A DNA stretch of 64,000 bases. Origin: Pontibacter coccineus (GTDB taxonomy: Bacteria; Bacteroidota; Bacteroidia; Cytophagales; Hymenobacteraceae). Below, one piece after another: positions 9,101 through 16,736 of the stretch. The stretch's first letter is position 1; every line of letters begins with the position of its first letter. The stretch is taken from assembly GCF_030546575.1 (NCBI RefSeq), contig NZ_JAUOTN010000003.1, positions 186,001-250,000 on the forward strand, read 5' to 3'. The translations under genes and the position numbers were made by a program. The notes below the pieces were generated by a model, which saw only the letters and a program-made list of their open reading frames with translations, did no database searches and was not told the DNA's origin.

Positions 9101-10502
9101 CAGCAACGTGGGCACAAGCGAGGTAGTACTGACAGTAACTGACGGTAGCGGCAATGTCGCCACAGCCACAGCCATCGTGACGGTTGTAGATATGCTGGCA
9201 CCGGCTGTGGTGGTGAAAAGCATCACCGTTCAGCTGAATGCTGCAGGCAGTGCCACCATCACAGCGGCAGATCTGAACAACGGCTCTGCGGACAACTGCG
9301 GCATCGTTTCTATGTCGCTTGATAAGAGTACCTTCAGCTGCGAAGACTCGGGCGAAAACAAGGTGACGCTTACCGTGACAGACGCAAGCGGCAATAAAGC
9401 CACGGCAGTAGCCACAGTGACAATAGAAGACAAGATAGTGCCAATGATTACGGCGCCTGTCGCCGTAGTGGTAAACGTGGACGCAGGCAAAACGACAGCC
9501 TCTAACGTGACCCTTGGTGAGCCAGTCACTTCGGACAACTGCAGCGTGGCGTCTGTCACCAACGACGCGCCAGCCGAATTCCCTACAGGAACCTCTACTG
9601 TGACCTGGACAGTGACTGACGGATCAGGTAACAAAGCCACCGCTACTCAGACTGTAACGGTAAGACGCGATGTCGTGTCAGTTGCAAACCCGGCGCAAAT
9701 CAACGTGCCAATCCGCACGGCCTACGCCAACGTGCCGCTTCCTGGCACCGTCATGGTCACCTACTCGGACGGTGCAACCGAGGCGATCGGTGTGGTTTGG
9801 GCGCAGGGAACCTACAACGGCCTTATCGCTGGCATCTATCCATTAACCGGCCAGTTAACACTCGCTGAAGGTACCACAAACCTGAGAGGCCTGACCGCCC
9901 AGGTGATCGTGGAGGTAGAGCCGAACATTCCGCCAACCGCACTTTCTTTCAGCGCAACGAGCTTTAAGCCAGAAGCCAGAGCAGACGAGGTGATTGGCAC
10001 ACTGACCACCACCGATCCGGATGACACCGAGTTTGTCTATACTTTGGTGAGCGGCGAAGGGGCTACCCACAACAGCCTGTTTGAGATCCGTGGCGATCAG
10101 GTATACCTGAAGTCCAACAAGGGCCTGTCTGGCATGACCTCCTTTTCGATCCGGGTACGCAGCACAGACCCGTACCTGAACACGATCGAGCGCACCTTCA
10201 CGCTCACTAAGCAGGCCTACGACCGCACCGTGGCCCAACTCAAGATCGTCAACGCCTTCTCGCCAAACGGCGACGGTGTCAACGACAACTGGACCATCCC
10301 GGAGCTAAGGTTCTACAACGAGGTCTACATTCAGGTGTTCGACCGCTCGGGCGTACGCGTCTTTGAGACAAAGGACCCGGAGAAGGGCTGGGACGGACGC
10401 GGACCGAACGGAAAGATCCTCAAGGGGCCCTTCCTCTTCACAGTAGAAGTGAGGGATATCAACTGGGTGAAGCGCGGGGTGGTGACCATCCTAGGTAAAT
10501 AA
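3195..10502 (+). CDS. Giant multidomain surface adhesin exported by the type IX secretion system (type B sorting domain)
   Basis: The protein has 2435 residues, with a signal peptide (about residues 1-19) rich in Phe/Leu. Domains in order: an unassigned beta-rich N-terminal region (20-205); a LamG/concanavalin-like domain (about 210-405, with LQFDGVNDYVEIP and GYWRFDE); a cadherin-like/tandem-95 domain (430-510); HYR-type Ig-like domains; an alpha/beta domain (about 623-836) inserted inside one HYR domain; then a long run of about 80-residue repeats with DNCGIA, TVTLTVTD and GN.ATATA cores (1120-2079); another HYR domain; a Big-3-like and a cadherin-like segment; and a C-terminal T9SS type B (CHU_C/gliding-associated) domain at about 2349-2435, with NAFSPNGDGVNDNW and WDGRGPNGK. 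It is followed at 28 bp by a PorP/SprF gene and then an OmpA gene, the usual partners. Likely role: surface adhesion or gliding. Base composition is more AT-rich in the first third. Confidence 0.92.
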   Translation: MKKLLLFFFFSCLFFEAVAGPSLSHGNWRWRNDDGSETNATWKGAENQEVEIISADEVLRLRIKIASQAASGFDYSFTSRIENQIGYSRSADGPFTTISATDINSEHFVLASSDDVQGGAATTEQLTPGVGGNFRAGQVIASSTPQGALVFNNESIMKEFEWVLQPTATAQEGKYYFKIIDESIGQPGTLPSVLYTTSPQNKPIAGYLNGLQFDGVNDYVEIPSQPSNQFNSETEFTVSLWFKANSMAVAGLFNRPSGGGDMQFWLTAADGKFTYGIDKHGYGWTWISTPEAYKVGEWVQVTTVRRNVSGQRKMEIYADGVLVGSGTVNLNSSASSAPIRIGTYMNADGGFANAQIDNVSLWGRALTAAEIKTLGATTLNGNEAGLAGYWRFDETTGTIAYDATSNANHGTLKNMDLATARVASTAGDIKTYENVAYSGKLAGSDPDGKPLSYSLVTAPAKGTIVLNSNGNYTYTPAANVAGTDAFSYSVSNGTDVSNTATVNVTIVAVNKAPVPAVAELPTITAECAVTVTAPTANDDNDGVITGVTADPVHYTTQGSYTITWTYSDSEGLTSTQTQQVIIKDATKPVFAAVSPIMQTNDADKCGAVVTYPMPTATDNCSSEGKKVLLIWDEINTNTTSLKNALTAAGLDVVLSATSETGYNGTNPSLTGFDAVIHLNGTTYSTAMPVSGQNALVDFVMNKGKTYITNEWSAFEANGMSLMHDIVVLQRTGGISNGVTYTTVSAHSAHPMLQGVPATFTLPVGGSNVGDAKTYASNQPVVLMTSPHGAAVAVREFSNGGRAIGFQHAGNFDGSAILSDLNAQKLYINAVNFSHSNGTLTITQTAGLSSGVLFPIGKTTNTFTATDAAGNASTISFDVTVTDTQKPTVVTKDLTVELDATGKATITPAEIDNGSTDNCSIPADGYSLDITSFTCEDIGPKTVTLSVTDANGNSQNATATVTVIDPIKPTITAPAAVTVNTDPGKNTASGVVLGTPTTADNCSGLTLSNNAPAAFPIGNTTVTWTATDAAGNTATATQVITVADKEAPVPTIATLPIITGQCAATVTAVPSANDNVSGTVPGKTTDLLSYTEQGTYTITWTYTDAAGNTSSQTQQVIVKDDTAPVVRTRNITVELGANGKAGIVASDVNDGSTDNCGIASYKVDLAEFGCSNVGANVVTLTVTDVNGNEATATATITVVDTTKPVAAAKGIRVVLGADGKATITAADIDNNSSDNCGIASITLSKYSFNCSNIGANEVVLTVTDASGNVTTATATVRVEDNVAPTVVTRTVTAQLDATGKATITADQINNGSFDNCGIAGMTLNKVSFSCQDLGDNEVTLTVTDMQGNVATATAVVKVVDTTAPIARAKNVTLYLRADGTATLTPEQVNDDSADNCAIALLSLDKTVFDCSHAGENTVTLTVTDGSGNSSSAIAVVTVVGNVAPVAIAQNITVTLDAAGKAIISATDVSNGSTGTCGIKAMSLDKTMFDCSDIGENTVTLTVTDVNNNVSTATAVVTVADNTAPVVLTKNITVQLDANGNATIAAADLNNGSADNCGIASVTVSRTAFDCSHVGVNDVVLTVTDVNGNAATATAQVTVEDKVKPNAVAKNITVYLNASGTASITAADIDGGSRDVCSEVTLALDKATFNCTNIGENTVTLLVTDASGNRSTATATVTVLDNVAPIVRTRHLSVQLDAEGKATITAAQINDNSSDNCGIATVALDKTTFDCSQTGANTVTLTVTDQYGNSASAPATVTVLENIAPAVLTRNITVALDVTGKVTITADQINNGSSDNCGIATIELSKTDFGCQDLGENTVTLTVTDKSGNKASATATITVEDTTAPIAMTRNLVVQLDASGRASITAAQLNGGSSDNCGIETLSLDKASFGCEDLGENTVTLTVTDKSGNQSTATAIVTVEDKVAPVVIVQHITIQLDASGAATITAADINKGSSDNCGIASMSLSKTAFDCSNVGTSEVVLTVTDGSGNVATATAIVTVVDMLAPAVVVKSITVQLNAAGSATITAADLNNGSADNCGIVSMSLDKSTFSCEDSGENKVTLTVTDASGNKATAVATVTIEDKIVPMITAPVAVVVNVDAGKTTASNVTLGEPVTSDNCSVASVTNDAPAEFPTGTSTVTWTVTDGSGNKATATQTVTVRRDVVSVANPAQINVPIRTAYANVPLPGTVMVTYSDGATEAIGVVWAQGTYNGLIAGIYPLTGQLTLAEGTTNLRGLTAQVIVEVEPNIPPTALSFSATSFKPEARADEVIGTLTTTDPDDTEFVYTLVSGEGATHNSLFEIRGDQVYLKSNKGLSGMTSFSIRVRSTDPYLNTIERTFTLTKQAYDRTVAQLKIVNAFSPNGDGVNDNWTIPELRFYNEVYIQVFDRSGVRVFETKDPEKGWDGRGPNGKILKGPFLFTVEVRDINWVKRGVVTILGK
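6551..9430 (+). repeat. Array of twelve in-register 240-bp coding repeats
   Basis: Within the adhesin gene, unit boundaries such as GTGGAGGAT/AAC or GTGGACACG fall at 6551, 6791, 7031, 7271, 7511, 7751, 7991, 8231, 8471, 8711, 8951 and 9191, ending at 9430. That is twelve units of exactly 240 bp (80 residues) with no indel. The core 'GACAACTGCGGCAT' recurs at 240-bp steps. Units are diverged at the nucleotide level, so they are old duplications kept in length register by the protein fold. A thirteenth, slightly longer and more diverged unit lies at about 5850-6090. Confidence 0.95.
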
Positions 10503-10529
10503 GTTGGCAACGCTTAGAGATTCTTTAAA

Positions 10530-11525
10530 ATGAAAAAGTTAATTCTATTCCTATTAGTAGTTGGTTCTGTTCTGGGCGCAAAGGCCCAGAACAGGAAACA
10601 CATCGCCAATTTCCAGCTGTTTCAGCAATACTACAACCCATCCCTCACAGGCTACGAGGGCTCGATGCTCAAGGGCTTCCACCGCAACCAATGGACGGGC
10701 TTTGAGGGGGCTCCCAGAACCTACTTTGCCTCCGCGGAGCTGGACCTGGCAGACCTGTCGGCCTGGCAGAAGAATGATGTGCTGCGCACCAAGCAGCACG
10801 ATTTCTTTGACCGACAGGGAGGCGCCCGCCATGCCTTTGGCCTGACCGTGCTGCAGGATGCATTCGGCCCCTTCTCGGAGAGCCAGGTGCACCTGGGCTA
10901 TGCCTCCCGCGTACGGCTGTCAGAAAAGCTGAGCCTGCGTTGGGGCGGAGCGCTTACGTACAGCGCCCAGCGCCTTGACGGCAACAGGCTCACGGTGGAC
11001 AACGAGAACGATCCCGAGTTCCAGGGGGTGCAGGGGCAGCACTTGCGCCAGGGCAAGCTGGACCTGAACCTGGGCTGGACCCTGACCGCCGATAACTTCT
11101 ACTTCGGCTATGCAATGCAGGATGTGACCAAGGGCGGCATCGTGTCGGGCGGGGACGAGTTCCTGCAGGACCTTTACACCCGCAAGCACCTGGTGCAGGC
11201 GGGCTACCGCACCGCCCTTTCCGACCAGTTCGGGCTGGTGGCCAACGCCATGCTGCAGTACGACGATCAGCTGAAAGAGAGTGCAGAACTTCAGCTCAAA
11301 ACGGTGTACCAGAACATGCTCTGGCTGGGGGGCAGTTACCGCCAGGACCTGGCCTGGAGCGCTACCGCCGGGGTCCGCCTGAATCAATTCCGTATCGGGT
11401 ATGCCTATGAGATACCGGTGCAGAACGCCCGCCACGTGAGCAGGAGCACGAGCGAGATCTCCCTCACCTATAACCTGATTCCGGTGAAGTATCCCAAGTA
11501 CGGAAAGCAAGTGACCATCTGGTAA
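10530..11525 (+). CDS. PorP/SprF family type IX secretion system outer-membrane protein
   Basis: A 331-residue protein with a signal peptide ending at about residue 19 (GAKAQ). After cleavage it has the family landmarks: NFQLFQQYYNPSLTGYEG near the start, then FHRNQWTGFEGAPRTYFAS, a 'FGLTVLQDAFGPFSE' segment, and alternating strands to the C-terminus, consistent with a beta-barrel. PorP/SprF proteins bind PorE/OmpA-type partners and help anchor or secrete specific type B T9SS cargo such as SprB-like adhesins. It follows the adhesin gene at 28 bp and precedes the OmpA-like gene at 12 bp, so the three genes very likely form one transcription unit and this protein serves that adhesin. Codon use is clearly GC-rich compared with the start of the adhesin gene. 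Confidence 0.93.
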   Translation: MKKLILFLLVVGSVLGAKAQNRKHIANFQLFQQYYNPSLTGYEGSMLKGFHRNQWTGFEGAPRTYFASAELDLADLSAWQKNDVLRTKQHDFFDRQGGARHAFGLTVLQDAFGPFSESQVHLGYASRVRLSEKLSLRWGGALTYSAQRLDGNRLTVDNENDPEFQGVQGQHLRQGKLDLNLGWTLTADNFYFGYAMQDVTKGGIVSGGDEFLQDLYTRKHLVQAGYRTALSDQFGLVANAMLQYDDQLKESAELQLKTVYQNMLWLGGSYRQDLAWSATAGVRLNQFRIGYAYEIPVQNARHVSRSTSEISLTYNLIPVKYPKYGKQVTIW

Positions 11526-11537
11526 AGCGAAGCGAAC

Positions 11538-12761
11538 ATGAAGAAGATTATATACACCATCGGATTGATGCTGGGGGCCATTACAATTGGCCAGGCCCAG
11601 ACAAAACTCCTGGAGACGAATGATGAAATGGCCGGTGTGGCCCTGTTAGGAGAGAACATGCTGCTCATCACCAAAAAAGTAGAAGGCGGCCAGCACCTTT
11701 ATACTGCCAGCCTTGACGAGCCGGAAACGGCAGCGCGGGCCGTTACCCTGAACGCGGGACAGATCAACGCCGTGGTCGGTGGCAACCTGGCGGCTGGCGA
11801 GGTGTTCGTCTACCATAAGTCGGGCAGAAGAACAGGGAAGATCAGCATCTACAAGTGGACGAACGGGGAGTTTGTGAAGGGCGAGGAGCTGCCGGTGCCC
11901 CGCCTGCGCAATCATTCCTATAACCTGGGCATGCACCTGACTGGGGACCATCGCCAGCTTTTTATAGCCGCCGAACTGGCCGGCTCGCAGGGATACGATG
12001 ACCTGTATCGGAGTGAATGGAACGGCAAGTCGTGGTCGCGCCCGCGCAACCTGGGCAAGCAGGTAAATTCCAAAGGTGCTGAGTTTGCCCCTTTTGTCAG
12101 CAACGATTCCCTGTTCTTCTCGCGTCAGCAGGGAGAGACAGCCTACATTTATGGAGCATCCCTGAAAAACGGAGAGATGGGGGAGGCTGTGCGGCTTCAA
12201 AGTGTGGTGAACGAGAAAGAGGCCTACAATGCTTATTTCAGAAAGAGCAGCGACCGGACGGTGTGGGTGAGCGGCACCTCGCAAGAGCAGCCGCGCTATA
12301 TCGCCTACATGCTGGGGAAATTACCGGAAGCAGCTGCCGCTGCGCCACTTGCCGGTGCTGTTTCAGAACCACTTGTAGCGGAGGAAGTGCCGGAGCAAAT
12401 CGAGCTGAATGAGGTTGCCGACGCCAGCCCAGTGGAAACAGCACCTAAGCGGGCTGTTTCTCCATCCCTGGTGCTGTTCAATGCGTTTAACCGGGTACAC
12501 CTGAACCTGAATGAACTCGCCGGCTTGTCGCGCTTCCTGCGCCAGCAACCAGACGGAACAAACTTTGTGATCAAAGGCTATTCCGATGGTTACGGGGAGC
12601 CCGCGGCCAAGCAGCGGGTGAGCGAGCAGCGGGCCCGGAGTGTGAAGGCCTACATCGAGCGTTACTTTGCAGGCAAGGGTTTTAAAGTGGAGGTAGAGGG
12701 AGAGGTGCTGCCCGACAAAGGCAAAGCGCACCGCAAGACTGAGCTGTACCTGGTACAATAG
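11538..12761 (+). CDS. OmpA-like peptidoglycan-binding protein of the adhesin/PorP locus
   Basis: A 407-residue protein with a signal peptide (about residues 1-20, ending IGQAQ). Residues 25-265 resemble the PD40/WD40-like beta-propeller strands common in Bacteroidota OmpA proteins, for example 'LRNHSYNLGMHLTGDHRQLFI' spanning a strand pair and 'KGAEFAPFVSNDSLFFSR'. An Ala/Glu/Pro-rich linker (270-315) leads to an OmpA C-terminal domain (about 330-407), with GYSDGYGEPAAKQRVSEQRA then VKAYI. The normally conserved Asp-Arg pair of OmpA is replaced by QRVSEQRARSV, so peptidoglycan binding is probable but not certain. Likely role: tethering the PorP/SprF-adhesin complex to the cell wall, like PorE-type proteins. 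It is the last gene before a hairpin at 12785. Confidence 0.85.
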   Translation: MKKIIYTIGLMLGAITIGQAQTKLLETNDEMAGVALLGENMLLITKKVEGGQHLYTASLDEPETAARAVTLNAGQINAVVGGNLAAGEVFVYHKSGRRTGKISIYKWTNGEFVKGEELPVPRLRNHSYNLGMHLTGDHRQLFIAAELAGSQGYDDLYRSEWNGKSWSRPRNLGKQVNSKGAEFAPFVSNDSLFFSRQQGETAYIYGASLKNGEMGEAVRLQSVVNEKEAYNAYFRKSSDRTVWVSGTSQEQPRYIAYMLGKLPEAAAAAPLAGAVSEPLVAEEVPEQIELNEVADASPVETAPKRAVSPSLVLFNAFNRVHLNLNELAGLSRFLRQQPDGTNFVIKGYSDGYGEPAAKQRVSEQRARSVKAYIERYFAGKGFKVEVEGEVLPDKGKAHRKTELYLVQ

Positions 12762-12784
12762 CTACGGAAGATCCTCAGCCAATG

Positions 12785-12816
12785 ACACGAGCCACTTCGC
12801 CAGGAGTGGCTCGTGT
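12785..12816. terminator. Strong hairpin after the adhesin operon
   Basis: An 11-bp perfect stem (12785-12795 with 12806-12816, core CACGAGCCAC/GTGGCTCGTG) with a 10-nt loop, 24 bp after the OmpA-like stop codon. It is not followed by a clear T-run, so it may act as an mRNA-stabilising hairpin or a weak terminator. The facing gene at 12997 is on the other strand. Confidence 0.55.
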
Positions 12817-12996
12817 GCGTTGTGGGGAACCAGACCCGCATTTCATGACAGGAGCCTTGAATACACCATTGCAGGGTTTGCCAGGTGCTGATTGCAGCCT
12901 GGGAGGAGTGCCTTGTGCTCTTTACTCTTGTAATGTCCAAGAAAGGTAGTGTTTCGTGACTTGCAGCCATATATGTCACGAAACGCCGCAGGCTTA

Positions 12997-14241
12997 CTAT
13001 TGTATGGATAATATTTTATCTCTTGCCAGGAGACAGGCCCCCATGACGCCTGCTTTTCTGCCGAGACTGGACATCCGGAGTTCCGTGTCGGTGCTGACAA
13101 GGCTCAAGGAATACTTATTAATCGCGGCTTTGATTGGAAGCCTGATATAGGCGTCTGTTTCTGCCAATGATCCTCCCAAAATGATTAATTCAGGATTAAA
13201 CAGGTTCATAATGGCAGCAATGCCCCGGCCAATTTTTTCACCTGCCTCGGAGATGATCTCGATAGCCAGCATGTCGTCGTTCAAAGCAGCATGAATGATA
13301 TGCTGGAGGTTGATTTTGGCTATATCACTGACCGTGTTGGTGACGATACTCGTGGCTCCCTGTTTCAGCCTTGCCTTAAACTGTTGTGTGATGGCCAGGC
13401 CGGAAGCCTCTGTTTCCAAACATCCTTTCTTGCCACAATGGCAAATGATATCATTCGCCAGCAGCGGAATATGTCCAAACTCCCCTGCGAAACCTGATTT
13501 CCCATAATACAGTTTCCCGTCTATCATGATGCCCATGCCGATGCCTTCATCTATGTTGACGAAGAGAACACTTTTTTCTGATGTCACGACGCCACTATAG
13601 AATTCACCGAAAGCCATGCCCCGGGTATCATTTTCAAGGTAGGTATGAATACCTATCCTATCCCTGATTATCTGACTGAGCGGTTCCTGATGTAAATGGA
13701 AGAAGCTGTAGCTATAGCCGGTTTTATGGTTCACTCTGCCAGAGATATTGACACATGCGGCTAAAATTTTATCCTTGGGGACAGTAGTCGAGTCGATGAA
13801 CTCCTCGATCTTAGAGCACAGTTGATCAAGAGACTCATTTGAATTCTCCAGATGAAAGGGGATGTCCAGTTCTATTTTCAGAAACTTTTCAGAGAAGTCC
13901 ATCAGACCGATGTTAATAGACTCTCTTTTAACCTCCACCCCTATAAAATGAGCCGAAGAGGCCTCCAAGCCATAGATGTTAGGCTTTCTGCCAACCCCAG
14001 CGTTGCTTTTCCCGAAATCACGAACCAAGCCTTCGGCTATAAGCTCTGTGATGAGCTCATTGATCTTAGGGGTGCTGACATTGAGTTGTCTGCCTAAATC
14101 AGCTAAGGTAGCGTTTCCCTGACTGGATAGGATTTCCAGTACCTGCTTTTTCAACAAGGTGTTTTTATAGGAAACGCCACTCATCTCATCCTGCTGCAAC
14201 TCCTGAATAAGCGTTCCTTTTAACCCTTTTCTGTATGACAT
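12997..14241 (-). CDS. ROK-family (NagC/Mlc-like) transcriptional repressor
   Basis: A 414-residue protein. Residues about 28-80 form a MarR-like winged HTH (KKQVLEILSSQGNATLADLG, then VSTPKINELITELI). The remainder is a ROK sugar-kinase-like domain. The ROK signature lies at about residues 240-275: 'GKSGFAGEFGHIPL' followed by the zinc-binding cluster CHCGKKGCLE. The DxGxT-like phosphate loop needed for kinase activity is degenerate (IGVEVKRESIN), as expected for a regulator. ROK regulators of this type sense amino sugars or hexoses. It is divergent from the PUL 1 genes that begin at 14463, with a 221-bp shared AT-rich promoter region, so it most likely controls PUL 1. An amino-sugar ligand (GlcNAc or ManNAc class) would fit the epimerase encoded downstream; this is inference. 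Confidence 0.9.
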   Translation of the reverse strand: MSYRKGLKGTLIQELQQDEMSGVSYKNTLLKKQVLEILSSQGNATLADLGRQLNVSTPKINELITELIAEGLVRDFGKSNAGVGRKPNIYGLEASSAHFIGVEVKRESINIGLMDFSEKFLKIELDIPFHLENSNESLDQLCSKIEEFIDSTTVPKDKILAACVNISGRVNHKTGYSYSFFHLHQEPLSQIIRDRIGIHTYLENDTRGMAFGEFYSGVVTSEKSVLFVNIDEGIGMGIMIDGKLYYGKSGFAGEFGHIPLLANDIICHCGKKGCLETEASGLAITQQFKARLKQGATSIVTNTVSDIAKINLQHIIHAALNDDMLAIEIISEAGEKIGRGIAAIMNLFNPELIILGGSLAETDAYIRLPIKAAINKYSLSLVSTDTELRMSSLGRKAGVMGACLLARDKILSIQ

Positions 14242-14325
14242 TCCTGAAAACTTCTAAACGATGGTAAATATATACAGCAAACACAGGCTGCTATCGATTT
14301 ATAACATAAAGATAATACGGAAATG

Positions 14326-14381
14326 TATTTAAATAAATTTAGCTAGTCTATTTTTGTTTAAAAATTAATTTATTCAAATAA
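14326..14381. promoter_or_regulatory. Candidate PUL 1 promoter and ROK operator region
   Basis: TATTTTTG at 14349-14356 matches the Bacteroidota -7 consensus TAnnTTTG and lies 107 bp before the first PUL 1 gene. It is bracketed by two copies of TATTYAAATAA (14326-14336 and 14371-14381), 45 bp apart, both near-palindromic and AT-rich like known NagC/Mlc sites. No clear -33 TTTG was found. The assignment rests on position and sequence only. Confidence 0.35.
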
Positions 14382-14462
14382 GGTTAGTTATTAAAAAATA
14401 TTAAAAATGATTTGGAATATATAGAATTAATTTTCTAATTGATCCAACATTAACGCGAAGGT

Positions 14463-16649
14463 ATGCATTCAAAATTTACACTGATCCTATTATTGCTGTT
14501 AATCACTGGTTGTAAGCAAGCCTCAGGGAGTAGGGGCAGCTTAAAAGAGCAACAGTTGATCGTGTCAGCCTCGGCAGATAATGATATTGTGAAGCTGCTG
14601 CTCAAGAATCAGATTGATTTTCAGCGATTGGAGAGTGCAGACGAGGCGATAGGGAGCGCCAGCAAGTATGATGCTGTCCTCCTGCTGGCAGATTCCTATC
14701 CTGCTACCCGTGTGCTTCTAAGTGAGAAGTCCTTTGAGCGGATTAAAAAGAAAAAATTAAAGGTATACCTGGAGTACACTGCCACCCTTCCTGGTATGGT
14801 ACTGCCTCCAGAGACCAAACGCATAAAATTAGAGAGAGGGGTCGTCAATACCTCTAAAATCACCGGGCTTGATTCGCTCGAGCTGCTGGGGGTAAACGAC
14901 CATCAATTCATTCCATTACAGGCAGCAGAAAGCCCGCTCATTGTGTTGGGGAAAGTAGCGGGATACGACAAGGCTGATTATGGCTTGCAGGATGTAGAGG
15001 CTTTTCCGCTTTTATTCAAGCATCAGGGAATTTTAGTAAGCCCGACAAAGCTGAGTGATGCCATCGCATCCCGGTTTGGGCCTGCAGCCTCCTGGTCCAG
15101 GGTATGGGAGTACATTTTGAGGGATTTGTTCTCGACAGATGCGATCACCCTGCAGCATTGGCCCCAGGATGTCAGCCCTTCCTACTCGAAAGAACAGGCG
15201 CTTCCGGCGAACGCCTATGAACGATCCATTCTGAAAGGTTCAGATTGGTTTTACAAGGCACGTTTGTTCATCCATCCAGACTGGCAGGATCTGTTTGAGC
15301 AGCGAACTTCGAAAAACGGGATCGAGGTGGTGCACCCACCGGTAGGATCTGATCAGCCTGTTGGTGATGGGAGTTTGGGCATATTAGAGGGCCACGCCTC
15401 CTTCATTCAGGCAGACGGGTCCCAGCCCTACCGTTGGTGGCTTCGGGCAGACTGCCAGGCGGAAGTGGCCTTTGCACTTAGTTCTGCGGCGCACCTGCTG
15501 GAGAGGGACGAGTACAAGGAGACAGCAAAAAACTTACTACATCACCTCTATAAAGACTCGAACCTGCGGGCTGGAGAGCGGAATGATCCCCAGAGTCCAT
15601 CTTATGGATTAATAGGCTGGGCCACCACAGATCCCGACGCCTATTACGGAGATGACAATGCGCGTGCGCTCTTGGCGACCATCGGCGCATCGGCCAACCT
15701 CGGCACCAGTGATTGGGACGCTTATATACTAGAGGGGATTTTAGGGAATTTCAGAACGGCCGGCACAAATGGTTTCAGGGGCCCCTGGTTCAGAGACGCA
15801 GCCATGCAGAAGACAGACTGGCAAACCCTGGGCAATCGTGAAATCGTAAACGTTCATCCTCATTATGAATCCTGGCTATGGGCTTGCTACCTCTGGCTTT
15901 ATGATAAGACGGGGTACGCTCCTTTGTTGCAGAAAGCCAAGGATGCCATCGCCATCACCATGAACCGTCACCCGGACTGGAAGTGGACAAATGGGATCCA
16001 GCAGGAATACGCACGAATGCTGCTTCCATTGGCCTGGCTTGTGCGCGTGGAGGATTCCCCGACGCATCGGCAATGGCTCGCGCTGGTGGCAGACAAGCTA
16101 CTGGAGGACTTGCAGGAGAGTGGTGCCATCCGGGAGAAGCTGGGGAAAGAGGGACTGGGAAGATACGGCCGCATCGCTTCCAATGAAGAATATGGCTCTA
16201 AGGAGGCCCCTTTGATATCAGAATATGGCGATCCGGCCACTGACCTGCTCTATACCTTGAATTTTGCCTCATTTGCCCTGAATGAAGCTGCCGCTGCCAC
16301 AAACAACCCTTCCTATAGAGCCGCCTCCAATCGGATCACTGATTTTCTGGTGCGGATCCAGGTGAGCAGTCCTGTGCATGAGGATTTAGACGGGGCCTGG
16401 TTCAGGGCATTCGATTACGAACGCTGGGATTACTGGGCTTCCAATGCGGACTCGGGTTGGGGACCCTGGGGCACCCTGACCGGGTGGACACAGAGCTGGA
16501 TTATCAACAGCCTTATCCTGACAAAGGAAAAACAAAATTTTTGGGACAATACCAACGCCCGCTACAAAGGCAATGATCAGTTCAGGCAAATGGCAAGGGA
16601 GAAAATCAATGCCATGCTCCAAGAAGGGCAACCAGTAGGGAAGCAATAG
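14463..16649 (+). CDS. Lipoprotein of unknown function with a predicted alpha/alpha-toroid, glycoside-hydrolase-like C-terminal half
   Basis: I do not recognise a named family. The protein has 728 residues and a lipoprotein signal (LLLLLITGC, acylated Cys at residue 17), so it should sit in a membrane, probably on the cell surface or in the periplasm. Residues about 30-235 look like an alpha/beta module (YDAVLLLADSYPATRVLL, then KVYLEYTATLPG) reminiscent of glutamine-amidotransferase-like domains. Residues about 315-720 are helix-rich with regularly spaced aromatic and acidic motifs: YRWWLRADCQAEVAFAL, DAYYGDDNARALL (near 395), GPWFRDAAM, NVHPHYESWLWACYLW (near 464) and GWGPWGTLTGW. This is what one expects of an (alpha/alpha)6 barrel lyase or glycosidase with Asp/Glu/His in the cleft. 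It is the first gene of PUL 1, so a polysaccharide-active enzyme is the best guess. Confidence 0.7.
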   Translation: MHSKFTLILLLLLITGCKQASGSRGSLKEQQLIVSASADNDIVKLLLKNQIDFQRLESADEAIGSASKYDAVLLLADSYPATRVLLSEKSFERIKKKKLKVYLEYTATLPGMVLPPETKRIKLERGVVNTSKITGLDSLELLGVNDHQFIPLQAAESPLIVLGKVAGYDKADYGLQDVEAFPLLFKHQGILVSPTKLSDAIASRFGPAASWSRVWEYILRDLFSTDAITLQHWPQDVSPSYSKEQALPANAYERSILKGSDWFYKARLFIHPDWQDLFEQRTSKNGIEVVHPPVGSDQPVGDGSLGILEGHASFIQADGSQPYRWWLRADCQAEVAFALSSAAHLLERDEYKETAKNLLHHLYKDSNLRAGERNDPQSPSYGLIGWATTDPDAYYGDDNARALLATIGASANLGTSDWDAYILEGILGNFRTAGTNGFRGPWFRDAAMQKTDWQTLGNREIVNVHPHYESWLWACYLWLYDKTGYAPLLQKAKDAIAITMNRHPDWKWTNGIQQEYARMLLPLAWLVRVEDSPTHRQWLALVADKLLEDLQESGAIREKLGKEGLGRYGRIASNEEYGSKEAPLISEYGDPATDLLYTLNFASFALNEAAAATNNPSYRAASNRITDFLVRIQVSSPVHEDLDGAWFRAFDYERWDYWASNADSGWGPWGTLTGWTQSWIINSLILTKEKQNFWDNTNARYKGNDQFRQMAREKINAMLQEGQPVGKQ

Positions 16650-16736
16650 CTTCCTCATGACAGCATCAAATTCACTATCCATAGCAATCAAGCATAACCA
16701 TTAATCCAAATGTCTACACTTTACACCTCTAAAAAT

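Noticed and set aside
5693..9640. Long minus-strand frames (up to 281 codons) opposite the adhesin repeats
   Set aside because: They follow the 240-bp repeat period and give low-complexity Val/Thr/Ala/Ser proteins, so they are mirror frames of the real gene.
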